In this document: positions 18,307-30,505 of the stretch, piece by piece | How positions within the stretch are numbered: position 1 is the stretch's first letter | How the letters are laid out: the number at the start of each line of letters is the position of its first letter | Source: Streptomyces sp. Alt3 | GTDB taxonomy: Bacteria > Actinomycetota > Actinomycetes > Streptomycetales > Streptomycetaceae | Assembly: GCF_030719215.1 (NCBI RefSeq) | Contig: NZ_CP120983.1 | Span: 7,006,001-7,070,000 of the forward strand | Reading direction: 5' to 3' | Length of the DNA stretch: 64,000 nucleotides | The notes under the pieces: generated by a model | The model's database searches: none | Told to the model about the DNA's origin: nothing | The model's input: the letters and a program-made list of their open reading frames with translations, nothing else | Program-made: the position numbers and the translations under genes

Positions 18307-19404
18307 ATGTCGCGACTCGGCAATCTCGGCGCCCGGCTCTACCGTGGCGAGGTCGGTTACGACTTCATCGGCAAGCGCAAGATCTGGTACGGCGTCTCGA
18401 TCCTGATCACCATCACGGCCATCCTCGGCCTGGCGGTCAGCGGCCTGAACATGGGCATCGAGTTCAAGGGCGGTGCCGTCTTCACGACCGACACCAAGGC
18501 CAAGGTGTCCGTCTCCCAGGCCCACGAGGACGCGGTCGAGGCCTCCGGCCACGAGGCGATCGTCCAGGAACTCGGCAACGGCGGGCTCCGGATCCAGATC
18601 ACCGAGGTCGACACCAAGAAGGCCGACCAGATCAAGACCCAGCTCGCCGAGGACCTCGGCATCCCCGAGGCGAAGATCAACGCGGACCTCGTCGGCCCCA
18701 GCTGGGGTGAGCAGATCGCCAACAAGGCCTGGGCCGGCCTGGGCATCTTCATGGTCCTCGTGGTGGTCTACCTGGCCATCGCCTTCGAGTGGCGGATGGC
18801 CGTCGCGGCCCTCATCGCGCTGATCCACGACATCACGATCACCGTCGGTGTCTACGCCCTCGTCGGCTTCGAGGTCACCCCCGGCACCGTGATCGGTCTC
18901 CTGACGATCCTCGGTTACTCCCTCTACGACACGGTCGTCGTCTTCGACAGCCTCAAGGAGGGTACGAACGGGATCACCAAGCAGACCCGCTGGACCTACA
19001 GCGAGATCGCGAACCGGTCCATCAACGGCACGCTGGTGCGGTCCATCAACACCACCGTCGTCGCGCTGCTCCCGGTCGCCGGTCTGCTGTTCATCGGTGG
19101 CGGTGTCCTCGGCGCGGGCATGCTGAACGACATCTCGCTGTCGCTCTTCGTCGGCCTCGCCGCCGGTGCGTACTCCTCCATCTTCATCGCCACCCCGCTG
19201 GTCGCCGACCTCAAGGAACGCGAGCCGCAGATAAAGGCACTGAAGAAGAGGATCCTCGCCAAGCGGGCCGCCGCGGCAGCCAAGGGCGAGTCCGCCGAGG
19301 ACGAGCGTGACGACCTGGCGGACGACGACTCGGAGCCCGCGGGTGCCGTGGTCGGTCAGCGCCGCCAGCCGGGCGGTCACGGCCGGACCCCGAGGAACCG
19401 CTGA
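18307..19404 (+). CDS. secF: Protein translocase subunit SecF
   Basis: The partner of SecD, 365 residues with six expected membrane helices. The conserved extracellular signature GIEFKGGAVFTT follows the first helix, and LTILGYSLYDTVVVFDSLKE lies in a later helix pair. The C-terminal tail is long, charged and basic-acidic mixed (KRAAAAAKGESAEDERDD type). ATG 18307 is directly behind the secD stop, and the last base of its stop is the first base of the apt ATG (19404). This shows a compact yajC-secD-secF-apt unit. Confidence 0.95.
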   Translation: MSRLGNLGARLYRGEVGYDFIGKRKIWYGVSILITITAILGLAVSGLNMGIEFKGGAVFTTDTKAKVSVSQAHEDAVEASGHEAIVQELGNGGLRIQITEVDTKKADQIKTQLAEDLGIPEAKINADLVGPSWGEQIANKAWAGLGIFMVLVVVYLAIAFEWRMAVAALIALIHDITITVGVYALVGFEVTPGTVIGLLTILGYSLYDTVVVFDSLKEGTNGITKQTRWTYSEIANRSINGTLVRSINTTVVALLPVAGLLFIGGGVLGAGMLNDISLSLFVGLAAGAYSSIFIATPLVADLKEREPQIKALKKRILAKRAAAAAKGESAEDERDDLADDDSEPAGAVVGQRRQPGGHGRTPRNR

Positions 19405-19961
19405 TGACCGGCACGAGCGTCACCGACACGACCCGGGAGCTGCTGCTCAGCCGGATCCGCGACGTACCGGACTATCCGAAGCCCGGAGTGCTGTTCAAGG
19501 ACATCACCCCCCTGCTCGCGGACCCGGTCGCCTTCACCGCGCTCACCGACTTCTTCGTGGAGCTGTGCGCACGGCACGGGGCCACCAAGGTCGTCGGACT
19601 GGAGGCGCGCGGCTTCATCCTGGCCGCGCCGGTGGCGGTCCGGGCCGGGCTCGGGTTCGTCCCCGTGCGCAAGGCCGGGAAGCTGCCCGGTGCCACGCTG
19701 GGGCAGGCGTACGAGCTGGAGTACGGCACGGCTGAGATCGAGATCCACGCCGAGGACCTGTCCGCCGACGACCGCGTCATGGTCATCGACGACGTCCTGG
19801 CCACCGGCGGCACCGCCGAGGCATCGCTGGAGCTCATCCGGCGGGCCGGTGCGCAGGTCGCGGGGGTGTCCGTCCTCATGGAGCTCGGTTTCCTCGCCGG
19901 CCGCGACCGGCTCGGGGCGGGGCTGCGGGAAGCCCCGCTGGAGGCTCTGATCACCCTCTGA
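19404..19961 (+). CDS. apt: Adenine phosphoribosyltransferase
   Basis: A 185-residue purine salvage enzyme that converts adenine and PRPP to AMP. The PRPP-binding motif VMVIDDVLATGGTA is near residues 125-138. The N-terminal DYPKPGVLFKDITPLL and LEARGFILAAPVA blocks are typical of Apt. Start and preceding stop overlap by one base. The conserved order secF-apt-relA places nucleotide salvage next to the (p)ppGpp enzyme. A strong stem-loop follows. Confidence 0.96.
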   Translation: MTGTSVTDTTRELLLSRIRDVPDYPKPGVLFKDITPLLADPVAFTALTDFFVELCARHGATKVVGLEARGFILAAPVAVRAGLGFVPVRKAGKLPGATLGQAYELEYGTAEIEIHAEDLSADDRVMVIDDVLATGGTAEASLELIRRAGAQVAGVSVLMELGFLAGRDRLGAGLREAPLEALITL

Positions 19962-19997
19962 CCTGCGCCGCGTCCGTGTGGCGCGCGTAGGGACGTA

Positions 19998-20034
19998 CAG
20001 GACGGGTACCCGGGAACACCGGGTACCCGTCCTG
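19998..20034. terminator. Strong stem-loop after apt
   Basis: A perfect 16-bp stem (CAGGACGGGTACCCGG and complement) with a 5-base loop GAACA. It ends the yajC-secDF-apt unit about 95 bases before relA. Confidence 0.8.
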
Positions 20035-20128
20035 CGTTGTGAGGGGTTCCGCAGTCCCCGGGCGAGGTCCTGCCCAGAGGTCGATACCATGGGCTTTCCG
20101 GTAGCCCGGATCCGCACGAGGAGCGCTC

Positions 20129-22825
<2,697 letters not shown>

Positions 22826-22870
22826 GGACGCCGCGTCCGGCAGACGCTGAGCCTGCCGGACGCGGCGTCC
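22826..22870. terminator. Bidirectional terminator between relA and ALF-repeat gene
   Basis: A perfect 18-bp stem (GGACGCCGCGTCCGGCAG and complement) with a 9-base loop. It starts at the base after the relA stop and lies between convergent genes. Confidence 0.8.
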
Positions 22871-22878
22871 GGGGTCGT

Positions 22879-23484
22879 CTACGCGTCGACCTCGTACTGG
22901 CCGTACTCCAGGAAGTAGCGCATCTCCTCGGGCGTGCCGTCGATGGCCTCCTGGACCGCGGCGCGCAGCGCGTCACTTATGCCGGGGCGGTTCAGGATGC
23001 TGACGATGGCGACGCGGTCGTCCTCGGCCTGGGCCAGGCGGTAGCCGGTTTCGAGCCAGGTGCGTATCTCCTCGGGGGTGCCGTCGTCGAGGAGTGCGTT
23101 GATCTCCTTGACGACTCGTCTGCCGGAGTCGGGGTCGGCGAGTATGCGGGAGAGGGCGACGGTGTCGTCCTCGGCCTGGGCCAGGCGGTAGCCGGTTCCG
23201 AGCCACGCGCGCATCTCCTCCGGTGTACCGGAGTCGAGGAGCGCGTTGACCTCGCGGATGACCCTCCTCCCGGAGTCCGGGTCGGCCAGTATGCGTGAGA
23301 GGGCGACGCGTACGTCGTCGTCGGACATCTCGTCCACCGGGGTCTCCAGGACCACGACCGCCGGTGACACGGCCACAGGGGCGGGTGAGGAGACGGTGCC
23401 GGTGGCGAAGGCCGGGCCGGCCAGAAGGAGAGCCGGGGCCAGGGCGGTGGCTGCGACGGTCAGAACGGCACGGGTGGGTCTCAT
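22879..23484 (-). CDS. Secreted protein with ALF-type short repeats
   Basis: A 201-residue predicted exported protein. The signal peptide (MRPTRAVLTVAATALAPALL, then LAGPAFA) has a likely cleavage after AFA near residue 27. Then come three tandem helical repeats of about 43-50 residues built on the pattern VALSRILADPDSGRRV, a central NALLD-GTPEE block, and W-x-TGYRLAQAEDD. The third is divergent and ends the protein. This matches the ALF short-repeat family (named for A-L-F residues) found mainly in streptomycetes, whose function is unknown. ATG 23484 has GAGGCAGG upstream. An open frame continues upstream without signal-like sequence, so the later start is preferred. It is convergent with relA. 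Confidence 0.8.
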   Translation of the reverse strand: MRPTRAVLTVAATALAPALLLAGPAFATGTVSSPAPVAVSPAVVVLETPVDEMSDDDVRVALSRILADPDSGRRVIREVNALLDSGTPEEMRAWLGTGYRLAQAEDDTVALSRILADPDSGRRVVKEINALLDDGTPEEIRTWLETGYRLAQAEDDRVAIVSILNRPGISDALRAAVQEAIDGTPEEMRYFLEYGQYEVDA

Positions 23485-23613
23485 GGGTGAACCTGCCTCA
23501 AGTCGTAGTGAACCCGGTGCCGGCACACCTGCGCGTGCCGACGTGGAGATCATCGCGCCTGGGTCTGACAAGGCACCGGCTGAACCGCACCGCTCTTCGA
23601 TGCTGTCCGCACA

Positions 23614-23656
23614 CGAGAGGGGCTCCCGTACGCCAGGCGTACGGGAGCCCCTCTCG
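23614..23656. terminator. Very long near-perfect stem-loop downstream of the DUF349 gene
   Basis: Two 21-base arms (23614-23634 and 23636-23656) around a single central A, core CCGTACGCC-A-GGCGTACGG. It lies 20 bases beyond the DUF349 stop on the minus strand and fits a terminator. Confidence 0.75.
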
Positions 23657-23676
23657 TTCCGGACGGGTCGCGCGGC

Positions 23677-24906
23677 TCAGCCGCCGAACTCCTCCAGGCC
23701 CTTCAGCGCCTGGTCCAGCAGGGCCTGCCGGCCCTCGAGCTCCCGGGAGAGCTTGTCGGCCCGGGCGTTGTTGCCCGAGGCGCGCGCCGTGTCGATCTGC
23801 GTGCGCAGCTTGTCGACGGCCGCCTGGAGCTGACCCGTGAGACCCGCGGCGCGTGCCCGCGCCTCCGGGTTCGTCCGGCGCCACTCGGACTCCTCGGACT
23901 CCTGCAGAGCCCGCTCCACAGCCTGCACCCGGCCCTCGACCTTCGGGCGGGCGTCACGCGGGACGTGGCCGATGGCCTCCCAGCGCTCGTTGATGGAACG
24001 GAACGCGGCCCTGGCCGCCTTCAGGTCCTTCACCGGCACCAGCTTCTCGGCCTCGGCGGCGAGTTCCTCCTTGAGCTTGAGGTTCTCGCCCTGCTCCGCG
24101 TCCCGCTCGGCGAAGACACCGCTGCGGGCACCGAAGAAGACGTCCTGGGCACCGCGGAAGCGGTTCCACAGCTCGTCCTCGGCCTCGCGCTGGGCGCGGC
24201 CCGCAGCCTTCCACTCCGTCATCAGGTCGCGGTAACGCGCGGCCGTCGCACCCCAGTCGGTCGAGCCGGAGAGCGACTCGGCCTCGGCGACCAGCCTCTC
24301 CTTGACCTTCCGGGCGTCCTCGCGCTGGGCGTCCAGCGCGGCGAAATGGGCCTTACGGCGCTTGGAGAAGGCGGAACGGGCATGCGAGAAGCGGTGCCAC
24401 AGCTCGTCGTCGGACTTGCGGTCCAGACGAGGCAACCCCTTCCACGTGTCGACGAGCGCCCGCAGACGCTCACCCGCCGACCGCCACTGCTCGCTCTGCG
24501 CCAGTTCCTCGGCCTCGACGACGAGCGACTCCTTGGCCTGACGGGCCTCGTCGGTCTGCTTCGCCTTCTGGACCTTGCGCTCCTCGCGCCGCGAGTCGAC
24601 CGTCGCGACGAGCGCGTCCAGCCGCTTGCCGAGCGCCACGAGGTCACCGACGGCGTGATGCTCGTCCACCTGCTGACGCAGGTGATCGATCGCCGCCGTG
24701 GCGTCCTTCGCCGACAGGTCGGTGGTCTTCACCCGCCGCTCGAGGAGGCCGATCTCGACCACCAGGCCCTCGTACTTGCGCTCGAAATAGGCCAGTGCCT
24801 CCTCGGGGGAACCGGCCTGCCACGATCCGACGACCTGCTCGCCCTCGGCCGTACGCACGTACACGGTGCCCGTCTCGTCGACACGGCCCCACGGGTCGCT
24901 GCTCAC
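23677..24906 (-). CDS. DUF349 domain-containing protein
   Basis: A 409-residue cytoplasmic protein made of repeated three-helix DUF349 units, rich in Ala, Glu, Arg and Lys. Repeats are recognisable by W-x-x-L/RF-x-x-A-x-F patterns such as LWHRFSHARSAFSKRRKAHF and LWNRFRGAQDVFFGARSGVF. A short N-terminal domain (MSSDPWGRVDETGTVYVRT) precedes the coils. The GTG at 24906 has GGAGGAGG upstream. The molecular role of this family is not settled. The gene has its own terminator and lies behind a cyclophilin gene on the same strand. Confidence 0.88.
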   Translation of the reverse strand: MSSDPWGRVDETGTVYVRTAEGEQVVGSWQAGSPEEALAYFERKYEGLVVEIGLLERRVKTTDLSAKDATAAIDHLRQQVDEHHAVGDLVALGKRLDALVATVDSRREERKVQKAKQTDEARQAKESLVVEAEELAQSEQWRSAGERLRALVDTWKGLPRLDRKSDDELWHRFSHARSAFSKRRKAHFAALDAQREDARKVKERLVAEAESLSGSTDWGATAARYRDLMTEWKAAGRAQREAEDELWNRFRGAQDVFFGARSGVFAERDAEQGENLKLKEELAAEAEKLVPVKDLKAARAAFRSINERWEAIGHVPRDARPKVEGRVQAVERALQESEESEWRRTNPEARARAAGLTGQLQAAVDKLRTQIDTARASGNNARADKLSRELEGRQALLDQALKGLEEFGG

Positions 24907-24968
24907 AGCGCCTCCTCCACCTGATGCATCGAGGGGGTTCGCCCCCGTGCATCGTCCACAGTTTCCTG

Positions 24969-24987
24969 GGGCGGGCTGCGCCCGCCC
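24969..24987 (-). terminator. Stem-loop after the cyclophilin gene
   Basis: GGGCGGGC and GCCCGCCC (8 bp) with loop TGC, between the cyclophilin stop and the DUF349 start on the minus strand. Confidence 0.5.
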
Positions 24988-25094
24988 TGCACAACGCCAA
25001 TCTAGGCGACCGGCCACCCGGCTGTCCGCACTCAGCGCGGCTGAAATTCTCCGGTGTGCTCCGGGAACCTCCTGCCGGATGGCCGCGTGCGGCG

Positions 25095-25883
25095 TCAGGC
25101 CTTGTCGACCGTCACCTTCTCGACCGTGACGGCCTTCTTCGGGGCACCGTCACCCGCTCCCTCGGCGACGCCCGCCTCGGCGACCTTCTTGACCGCCTTC
25201 AGGCCCGCATCGTCCATGGTGCCGAACGGCGTGTAGCTGGGCGGCAGTTCGGTGTCCTTGTAGACCAGGAAGAACTGGCTGCCGCCCGTTCCCGGCTGGC
25301 CGGTGTTCGCCATCGCGACGGTGCCCGCGGGGTACGTCACGGAACCGGTGTCGCCCGCCTTGCCCAGCGCTGTCAGGTTCTCGTCCGGGATCGTGTAGCC
25401 GGGGCCGCCCGTGCCGTCGCCCTTGGGGTCGCCGCACTGGAGGACGAAGATGCCCTCGGTGGTCAGGCGGTGACACTTCGTGTCGTCGAAGTACCCCTTG
25501 TCCGCCAGCGCCTTGAACGAGTTCGTGGTGTGCGGGGTCTTCGCCGCGTCCATCGCGATGCCGATGTCGCCCTGGCTCGTCCTGAGCGACATCGTGTACT
25601 GGGCCTTCTTGTCGATCTCCATCGCGGGTTCGGGAGCCTTGCTCTCGCTCTCCGAGGGCGACGCCGACGGGCTCGCGCTCGCGGCGGCGTCCGCGGAGTT
25701 CTTCGTGTCGTCCCCGTCGAGCGAGAGGTACGCGCCCACGCCGATGACCGCGACCACGGCCACCGACGAAGCGATGATCACCGTGAGACGCCTGGTCCTC
25801 CGGCGCGCTTCCTCCCGGCGCTGCTGCTGCCGCTCGAACTTCTCCCGGGCGAGCTGCCGTCGCCGCTGATCGCTGCTGACCAC
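25095..25883 (-). CDS. Membrane-anchored peptidyl-prolyl cis-trans isomerase (cyclophilin type)
   Basis: A 262-residue protein with a basic, coiled N-terminus, one membrane helix near residues 33-55 (LTVIIASSVAVVAVIGVGAY), a Ser/Glu/Ala linker and an extracellular cyclophilin domain. The domain carries CHRLTTEGIFVLQCGDPKG, GPGYTIPDEN and ANTGQPGTGGSQFFL, matching the substrate-binding core, with Arg in CHR as the likely catalytic residue. It would assist folding of exported proteins. GTG 25883 follows GGAGA. It is divergent from the hydrolase at 26033. Confidence 0.9.
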   Translation of the reverse strand: MVSSDQRRRQLAREKFERQQQRREEARRRTRRLTVIIASSVAVVAVIGVGAYLSLDGDDTKNSADAAASASPSASPSESESKAPEPAMEIDKKAQYTMSLRTSQGDIGIAMDAAKTPHTTNSFKALADKGYFDDTKCHRLTTEGIFVLQCGDPKGDGTGGPGYTIPDENLTALGKAGDTGSVTYPAGTVAMANTGQPGTGGSQFFLVYKDTELPPSYTPFGTMDDAGLKAVKKVAEAGVAEGAGDGAPKKAVTVEKVTVDKA

Positions 25884-26032
25884 CGGATGGTCTCCTTGTG
25901 CGTCGTGTGATCGGACCTGGAATGCCCGTACGGTATATGGGTTAGCTGTGGAATGAGGAGCGCCGGTAGTCTCTGGTCTGCCGCATTCCCCTCCGCGGCC
26001 CTCCTCGTCGGACGAAAAACCTAAGGACGATC

Positions 26033-26719
26033 GTGCTCATTGCCGGGTTCCCCGCCGGGGCCTGGGGGACCAACTGCTACCTGGTCGCCCCCGCCGCAGG
26101 CGAGGAGTGCGTGATCATCGACCCGGGCCACCAGGCCGCCCAGGGCGTCGAGGAAACGCTGAAGAAGCATCGGCTCAAGCCCGTCGCCGTCGTCCTCACC
26201 CACGGCCACATCGACCACGTCGCCTCGGTGGTTCCCGTGTGCGGGGCCCACGACGTCCCCGCCTGGATCCACCCCGAGGACCGCTACATGATGAGCGACC
26301 CCGAGAAGGCGCTGGGACGCTCCATCGGGATGCCGCTGATGGGCGAGCTGACCGTCGGCGAGCCGGACGACGTGAAAGAACTGTCCGACGGCGCGGCACT
26401 CAAGCTCGCGGGCATGGAGTTCGGCGTCGCGCACGCACCCGGCCATACCAAGGGGTCGGTGACGTTCCGGATGCCCGAGGTCGCGGACGTACCGCAGATC
26501 CTCTTCTCGGGCGACCTGCTCTTCGCCGGCTCCGTCGGACGCACCGACCTGCCGGGCGGCGACCACGCCGAGCTGATCGAGTCCCTGGCCCGCGTGTGCC
26601 TGCCGCTCGACGACTCGACCGTGGTGCTGTCCGGCCACGGCCCCCAGACGACCATCGGCCGCGAGCGCGCCTCCAATCCGTACATGCACGGACTGGACGC
26701 GCCCCGCCGAGGAATGTGA
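26033..26719 (+). CDS. MBL-fold metallo-hydrolase (glyoxalase II-like)
   Basis: A 228-residue metallo-beta-lactamase-fold hydrolase. The two-metal site is complete: THGHIDHV near residues 55-62, HAPGHTKGS further on, SGDLLF and the final GHGPQTT. The GTG start gives MLIAGFPAGAWGTNCYLV. It sits 15 bases before hisS, a pairing common in actinobacteria. Glyoxalase II-like thioester hydrolysis is the usual label, but substrate is unknown. A candidate TAGTCT -10 lies at 25967-25972. Confidence 0.88.
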   Translation: MLIAGFPAGAWGTNCYLVAPAAGEECVIIDPGHQAAQGVEETLKKHRLKPVAVVLTHGHIDHVASVVPVCGAHDVPAWIHPEDRYMMSDPEKALGRSIGMPLMGELTVGEPDDVKELSDGAALKLAGMEFGVAHAPGHTKGSVTFRMPEVADVPQILFSGDLLFAGSVGRTDLPGGDHAELIESLARVCLPLDDSTVVLSGHGPQTTIGRERASNPYMHGLDAPRRGM

Positions 26720-26734
26720 CGAGAGAAAAAACCT

Positions 26735-27997
26735 GTGAGCACCTTCCAGGCCCCCAAGGGCACGTACGACCTGACGCCGCCCCGCTCCGCGAAGTTCCTC
26801 GCGGTGCGCGAGGCGATCTCCTCGCCCCTGAAGAACTCCGGCTACGGGTACATCGAGACCCCCGGCTTCGAGGACGTCGCCCTGTTCGCCCGGGGCGTCG
26901 GCGAGTCCACCGACATCGTGTCCAAGGAGATGTACGCCTTCGAGACCAAGGGCGGTGACAAGCTCGCGCTGCGCCCCGAAGGCACCGCGTCCGTGCTGCG
27001 CGCCGCGCTGGAGGCCAACCTCCACAAGGCCGGCAACCTCCCCGTCAAGCTCTGGTACTCGGGTTCGTACTACCGCTACGAGCGCCCGCAGGCGGGCCGC
27101 TACCGCCACTTCTCGCAGGTGGGCGCCGAGGCCATCGGCACGGAGGACCCCGCACTCGACGCCGAGCTGATCATCCTCGCGGACCAGGCGTACCGCTCGC
27201 TCGGCCTCACACAGTTCCGCATCCTGCTGAACTCCCTGGGCGACAAGGAGTGCCGGCCCGTCTACCGCGAGGCGCTCCAGACGTTCCTGCGGGACCTCGA
27301 CCTCGACGAGGAGACCCGCCGGCGCATCGAGATCAACCCGCTGCGGGTCCTCGACGACAAGCGGACCGACGTCCAGAAGCAGCTGACCGGCGCCCCGATG
27401 CTGCGCGACTTCCTCTGCGACGCCTGCAAGGCGTACCACGAGGAGGTCCGCGACCTGCTGACGGCGGCGGGGGTCGCGTTCGAGGACGACGAGAAGCTGG
27501 TCCGCGGCCTCGACTACTACACCCGTACGACCTTCGAGTTCGTCCACGACGGTCTGGGCTCCCAGTCCGCGGTGGGCGGCGGCGGGCGCTACGACGGTCT
27601 GTCCGAGATGATCGGCGGCCCCGCGCTGCCGTCCGTCGGCTGGGCCCTCGGCGTGGACCGCACGGTGCTCGCGCTGGAGGCGGAGGGCGTCGAGCTCGAC
27701 ATCCCCGCCTCGACCAGCGTCTACGCGGTGCCGCTCGGTGAGGAGGCACGGCGCGTGCTCTTCGGCCTCGTCACCGAACTGCGCAAGGCCGGCGTCGCGA
27801 CGGACTTCGCGTTCGGCGGCCGCGGCCTCAAGGGCGCCATGAAGAGTGCGAACCGCTCCGGCGCCCGCTACACGGTCGTGGCCGGGGAGCGGGACCTCGC
27901 CGAGGGCAACGTCCAGCTCAAGGACATGGAGTCCGGCGAGCAGGAAGCGGTGGCGGTCGGCGACCTGGTGACCGTCATCCAGGCGAAGCTCGCCTGA
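26735..27997 (+). CDS. hisS: Histidyl-tRNA synthetase
   Basis: A class II aminoacyl-tRNA synthetase of 420 residues, charging tRNA-His. Motif 2-type sequence [20 protein letters not shown], the histidine-specific block [15 protein letters not shown] near residues 256-270, and motif 3-type GWALGVDRT are visible, followed by the anticodon-binding domain. GTG 26735 gives [13 protein letters not shown]. It is probably co-transcribed with the hydrolase gene and ends in a strong stem-loop. Confidence 0.97.
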   Translation: MSTFQAPKGTYDLTPPRSAKFLAVREAISSPLKNSGYGYIETPGFEDVALFARGVGESTDIVSKEMYAFETKGGDKLALRPEGTASVLRAALEANLHKAGNLPVKLWYSGSYYRYERPQAGRYRHFSQVGAEAIGTEDPALDAELIILADQAYRSLGLTQFRILLNSLGDKECRPVYREALQTFLRDLDLDEETRRRIEINPLRVLDDKRTDVQKQLTGAPMLRDFLCDACKAYHEEVRDLLTAAGVAFEDDEKLVRGLDYYTRTTFEFVHDGLGSQSAVGGGGRYDGLSEMIGGPALPSVGWALGVDRTVLALEAEGVELDIPASTSVYAVPLGEEARRVLFGLVTELRKAGVATDFAFGGRGLKGAMKSANRSGARYTVVAGERDLAEGNVQLKDMESGEQEAVAVGDLVTVIQAKLA

Positions 27998-28441
27998 GCC
28001 GACGATCCGTCCCCCTGTGCCCGCCCGGTCCGTCCGGGCGGGCACAGGCGCGTCCGGGGCCGTCCGTGCGGACCGGGAGCGGCTGCGTCAATCCGGTGCG
28101 CGCGAATTCATCCTGTGAGGTGGCCTCGATCGGGGAACACCTCCGGCTGTCCGAGACGGCGGGACCGCCCACGAGCGTCCCCGCCACTCACCCGGGCCCC
28201 ACGGGCCCCTCCGGTGGACGGGAGCCGCAGGTCGGGGCCCCCGCGGTGCGCCCGGGCGGACATGACACCCACCGGGTCCGCGCGGGCCGGCCGTGCGACG
28301 GGGCCGGTGACGCGGATCCGCCCGAGCACCGGACCGGAGGCCCCCTCGGGGAACGCCTTTATGCGCATCGAACGGATGGCCGTGCCGCCGGTGCGGCACA
28401 ATGACGAAGCCCGGCCGGCTACTCAGTGATGGAACGGCGAT
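27998..28441. other. 444-base gap between hisS and VKOR gene
   Basis: It contains the hisS stem-loop (28014-28048) and a small palindrome GTGCCGC-CGGT-GCGGCAC at 28382-28399 just before the VKOR gene. Short open frames occur on both strands but none has a convincing start, composition or family motif. It may hold the VKOR promoter. I see no RNA gene. Confidence 0.5.
28014..28048. terminator. Strong stem-loop after hisS
   Basis: A perfect 15-bp stem (CCTGTGCCCGCCCGG and complement) with loop TCCGT, 16 bases after the stop. Confidence 0.8.
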
Positions 28442-29077
28442 ATGACGATGGCAGCGGTAGACCACCCCTCCTCACAGCAGGAAGAGGACGACGGCGCGAA
28501 GACCTTCGGCGGCAGTCGCGCGCTCGCACTGCTGCTGGTGATCACGGGAGCGGCCGGGCTGCTCGCCGCCTGGGTGATCACGATCGACAAGTTCAAGCTG
28601 CTCGAGGACCCGAGCTTCACCCCGGGCTGCAGCCTGAACCCGGTGGTCGCGTGCGGCAACATCATGAAGAGCGAGCAGGCGTCCGCCTTCGGCTTCCCCA
28701 ACCCGATGCTCGGCATCGCCACCTACTCGGTGGTCATCGGCATCGGCATGGCACTCCTCGCCGGTGCCCGCTTCCGTGCCTGGTACTGGCTGGGCCTCAA
28801 CGCGGGCACGCTGTTCGGCGTCGGGTTCTGCACCTGGCTGCAGTACCAGTCGCTGTACAACATCAATTCGCTGTGCCTGTGGTGCTGCCTGGCCTGGGTC
28901 GCCACGATCTTCATGTTCTGCTACGTCACCACGCACAACATCAAGCACGGCATCCTGCCCGCCCCCGCCTGGCTGCGGAACACGCTCACCGAGTTCCACT
29001 GGGTGCCGCCGGTGCTCTGGATCGGGATCATCGGCATGCTGATCCTGACCCGCTGGTGGGACTTCTGGACCAGCTGA
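28442..29077 (+). CDS. Vitamin K epoxide reductase family protein
   Basis: A membrane thiol oxidoreductase of 211 residues. It uses menaquinone to reoxidise periplasmic disulfide-forming partners, the actinobacterial counterpart of DsbB. About five hydrophobic helices are seen. The loop cysteine pair is in GCSLNPVVACGN and the active-site CXXC is CLWC near residue 144, followed by an extra Cys. ATG 28442 gives MTMAAVDHPS. An in-frame ATG two codons later is possible. Confidence 0.92.
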   Translation: MTMAAVDHPSSQQEEDDGAKTFGGSRALALLLVITGAAGLLAAWVITIDKFKLLEDPSFTPGCSLNPVVACGNIMKSEQASAFGFPNPMLGIATYSVVIGIGMALLAGARFRAWYWLGLNAGTLFGVGFCTWLQYQSLYNINSLCLWCCLAWVATIFMFCYVTTHNIKHGILPAPAWLRNTLTEFHWVPPVLWIGIIGMLILTRWWDFWTS

Positions 29078-29121
29078 CGCGCAGGGCGGTCCTGTCAGTG
29101 GGGTGACATAGGCTTCCTTGC

Positions 29122-30495
29122 GTGGAGCCCGACCTCTTTACCGCAGCAGCAGAAGACCGCCAGGAGAAGGACCCGTCCAGCAGCCCCCTCGCTGTCCGGA
29201 TGCGCCCTCGCACACTGGACGAGGTCGTCGGCCAGCAGCATCTGCTCAAGCCGGGCTCGCCGCTGCGTCGGCTCGTCGGCGAGGGCGGCGGAGGCCCCGC
29301 CGGACCGTCGTCGGTGATCCTCTGGGGCCCGCCCGGCACCGGGAAGACGACCCTCGCGTACGTGGTCAGCAAGGCCACCAACAAGCGCTTCGTCGAGCTC
29401 TCCGCGATCACCGCCGGCGTCAAGGAGGTCCGGGCGGTCATCGAGGGCGCGCGGCGCGCCACCGGCGGCTTCGGCAAGGAGACCGTCCTCTTCCTCGACG
29501 AGATCCACCGCTTCTCCAAGGCCCAGCAGGACTCGCTGCTCCCCGCCGTGGAGAACCGCTGGGTCACGCTCATCGCGGCCACCACGGAGAATCCGTACTT
29601 CTCGATCATCTCCCCGCTGCTGTCGCGCTCCCTGCTCCTCACCCTGGAGCCCCTCGGCGACGACGACCTGCGCGCCCTGCTGCACCGGGCCGTCACCGAC
29701 GAGCGAGGACTGGGCGGAGCGGTCGCACTCCCCGGGGACGCCGAGGCACACCTGCTGCGGATCGCCGGGGGAGACGCCCGGCGGGTGCTGACCGCGCTGG
29801 AGGCCGCCGCGGGAGCGGCACTCTCCAAGCACGAGGACGAGATCACGCTGGAGACGCTCGAGGAGACCGTCGACCGCGCCGCCGTGAAGTACGACCGTGA
29901 CGGCGACCAGCACTACGACGTGGCGAGCGCCCTGATCAAGTCGATCCGCGGATCCGACGTGGACGCCGCACTGCACTACCTGGCCCGGATGATCGAGGCG
30001 GGGGAGGACCCGCGCTTCATCGCCCGGCGGCTGATGATCTCCGCCAGCGAGGACATCGGGCTCGCCGACCCGACGGCGCTGCCCACGGCGGTGGCGGCGG
30101 CCCAGGCGGTCGCCATGATCGGTTTCCCCGAGGCGGCGCTCACCCTCAGCCATGCCACGATCGCGCTGGCGCTCGCCCCCAAGTCGAACGCGGCGACACT
30201 GGCGATCTCCGCCGCGCAGGACGACGTGCGCCGAGGACTCGCGGGCCCGGTCCCGGCCCATCTGCGCGACGGTCACTACAAGGGCGCCGCCAAGCTCGGC
30301 CACGCCCAGGGCTATGTCTACCCGCACGACGTCCCGGGCGGGATCGCCGCCCAGGAGTACGCCCCGGACGCCGTCCGCGGCAGGCGCTACTACGAACCCA
30401 CGCGCTACGGCGCGGAAGCGCGCTACGCCGACGTGGCGGAGCGGGTCCGTGAGCGGCTCGGCCGCGGTGAGCAGAGCGGTCCCGAGTCCTCGTGA
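29122..30495 (+). CDS. rarA: Replication-associated recombination ATPase RarA
   Basis: A 457-residue AAA+ protein of the RarA/MgsA/WRNIP1 family, acting at stalled replication forks. Walker A is [10 protein letters not shown] near residues 69-78, Walker B is LFLDEIHRF, and [17 protein letters not shown] is the conserved sensor region. A C-terminal tetramerisation domain ends in YLPxxL-like ARRYYEPT. The GTG at 29122 gives [14 protein letters not shown], including the N-terminal SSB/clamp-contact type sequence typical of the family. The gene is convergent with the DUF2470 gene, 10 bases apart. Confidence 0.95.
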   Translation: MEPDLFTAAAEDRQEKDPSSSPLAVRMRPRTLDEVVGQQHLLKPGSPLRRLVGEGGGGPAGPSSVILWGPPGTGKTTLAYVVSKATNKRFVELSAITAGVKEVRAVIEGARRATGGFGKETVLFLDEIHRFSKAQQDSLLPAVENRWVTLIAATTENPYFSIISPLLSRSLLLTLEPLGDDDLRALLHRAVTDERGLGGAVALPGDAEAHLLRIAGGDARRVLTALEAAAGAALSKHEDEITLETLEETVDRAAVKYDRDGDQHYDVASALIKSIRGSDVDAALHYLARMIEAGEDPRFIARRLMISASEDIGLADPTALPTAVAAAQAVAMIGFPEAALTLSHATIALALAPKSNAATLAISAAQDDVRRGLAGPVPAHLRDGHYKGAAKLGHAQGYVYPHDVPGGIAAQEYAPDAVRGRRYYEPTRYGAEARYADVAERVRERLGRGEQSGPESS

Positions 30496-30505
30496 CAGCG
30501 GCCGC

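Noticed and set aside
27998-28441. Short open frames on both strands in the hisS-VKOR gap as small genes
   Set aside because: No ribosome site, composition or family match supports any of them.
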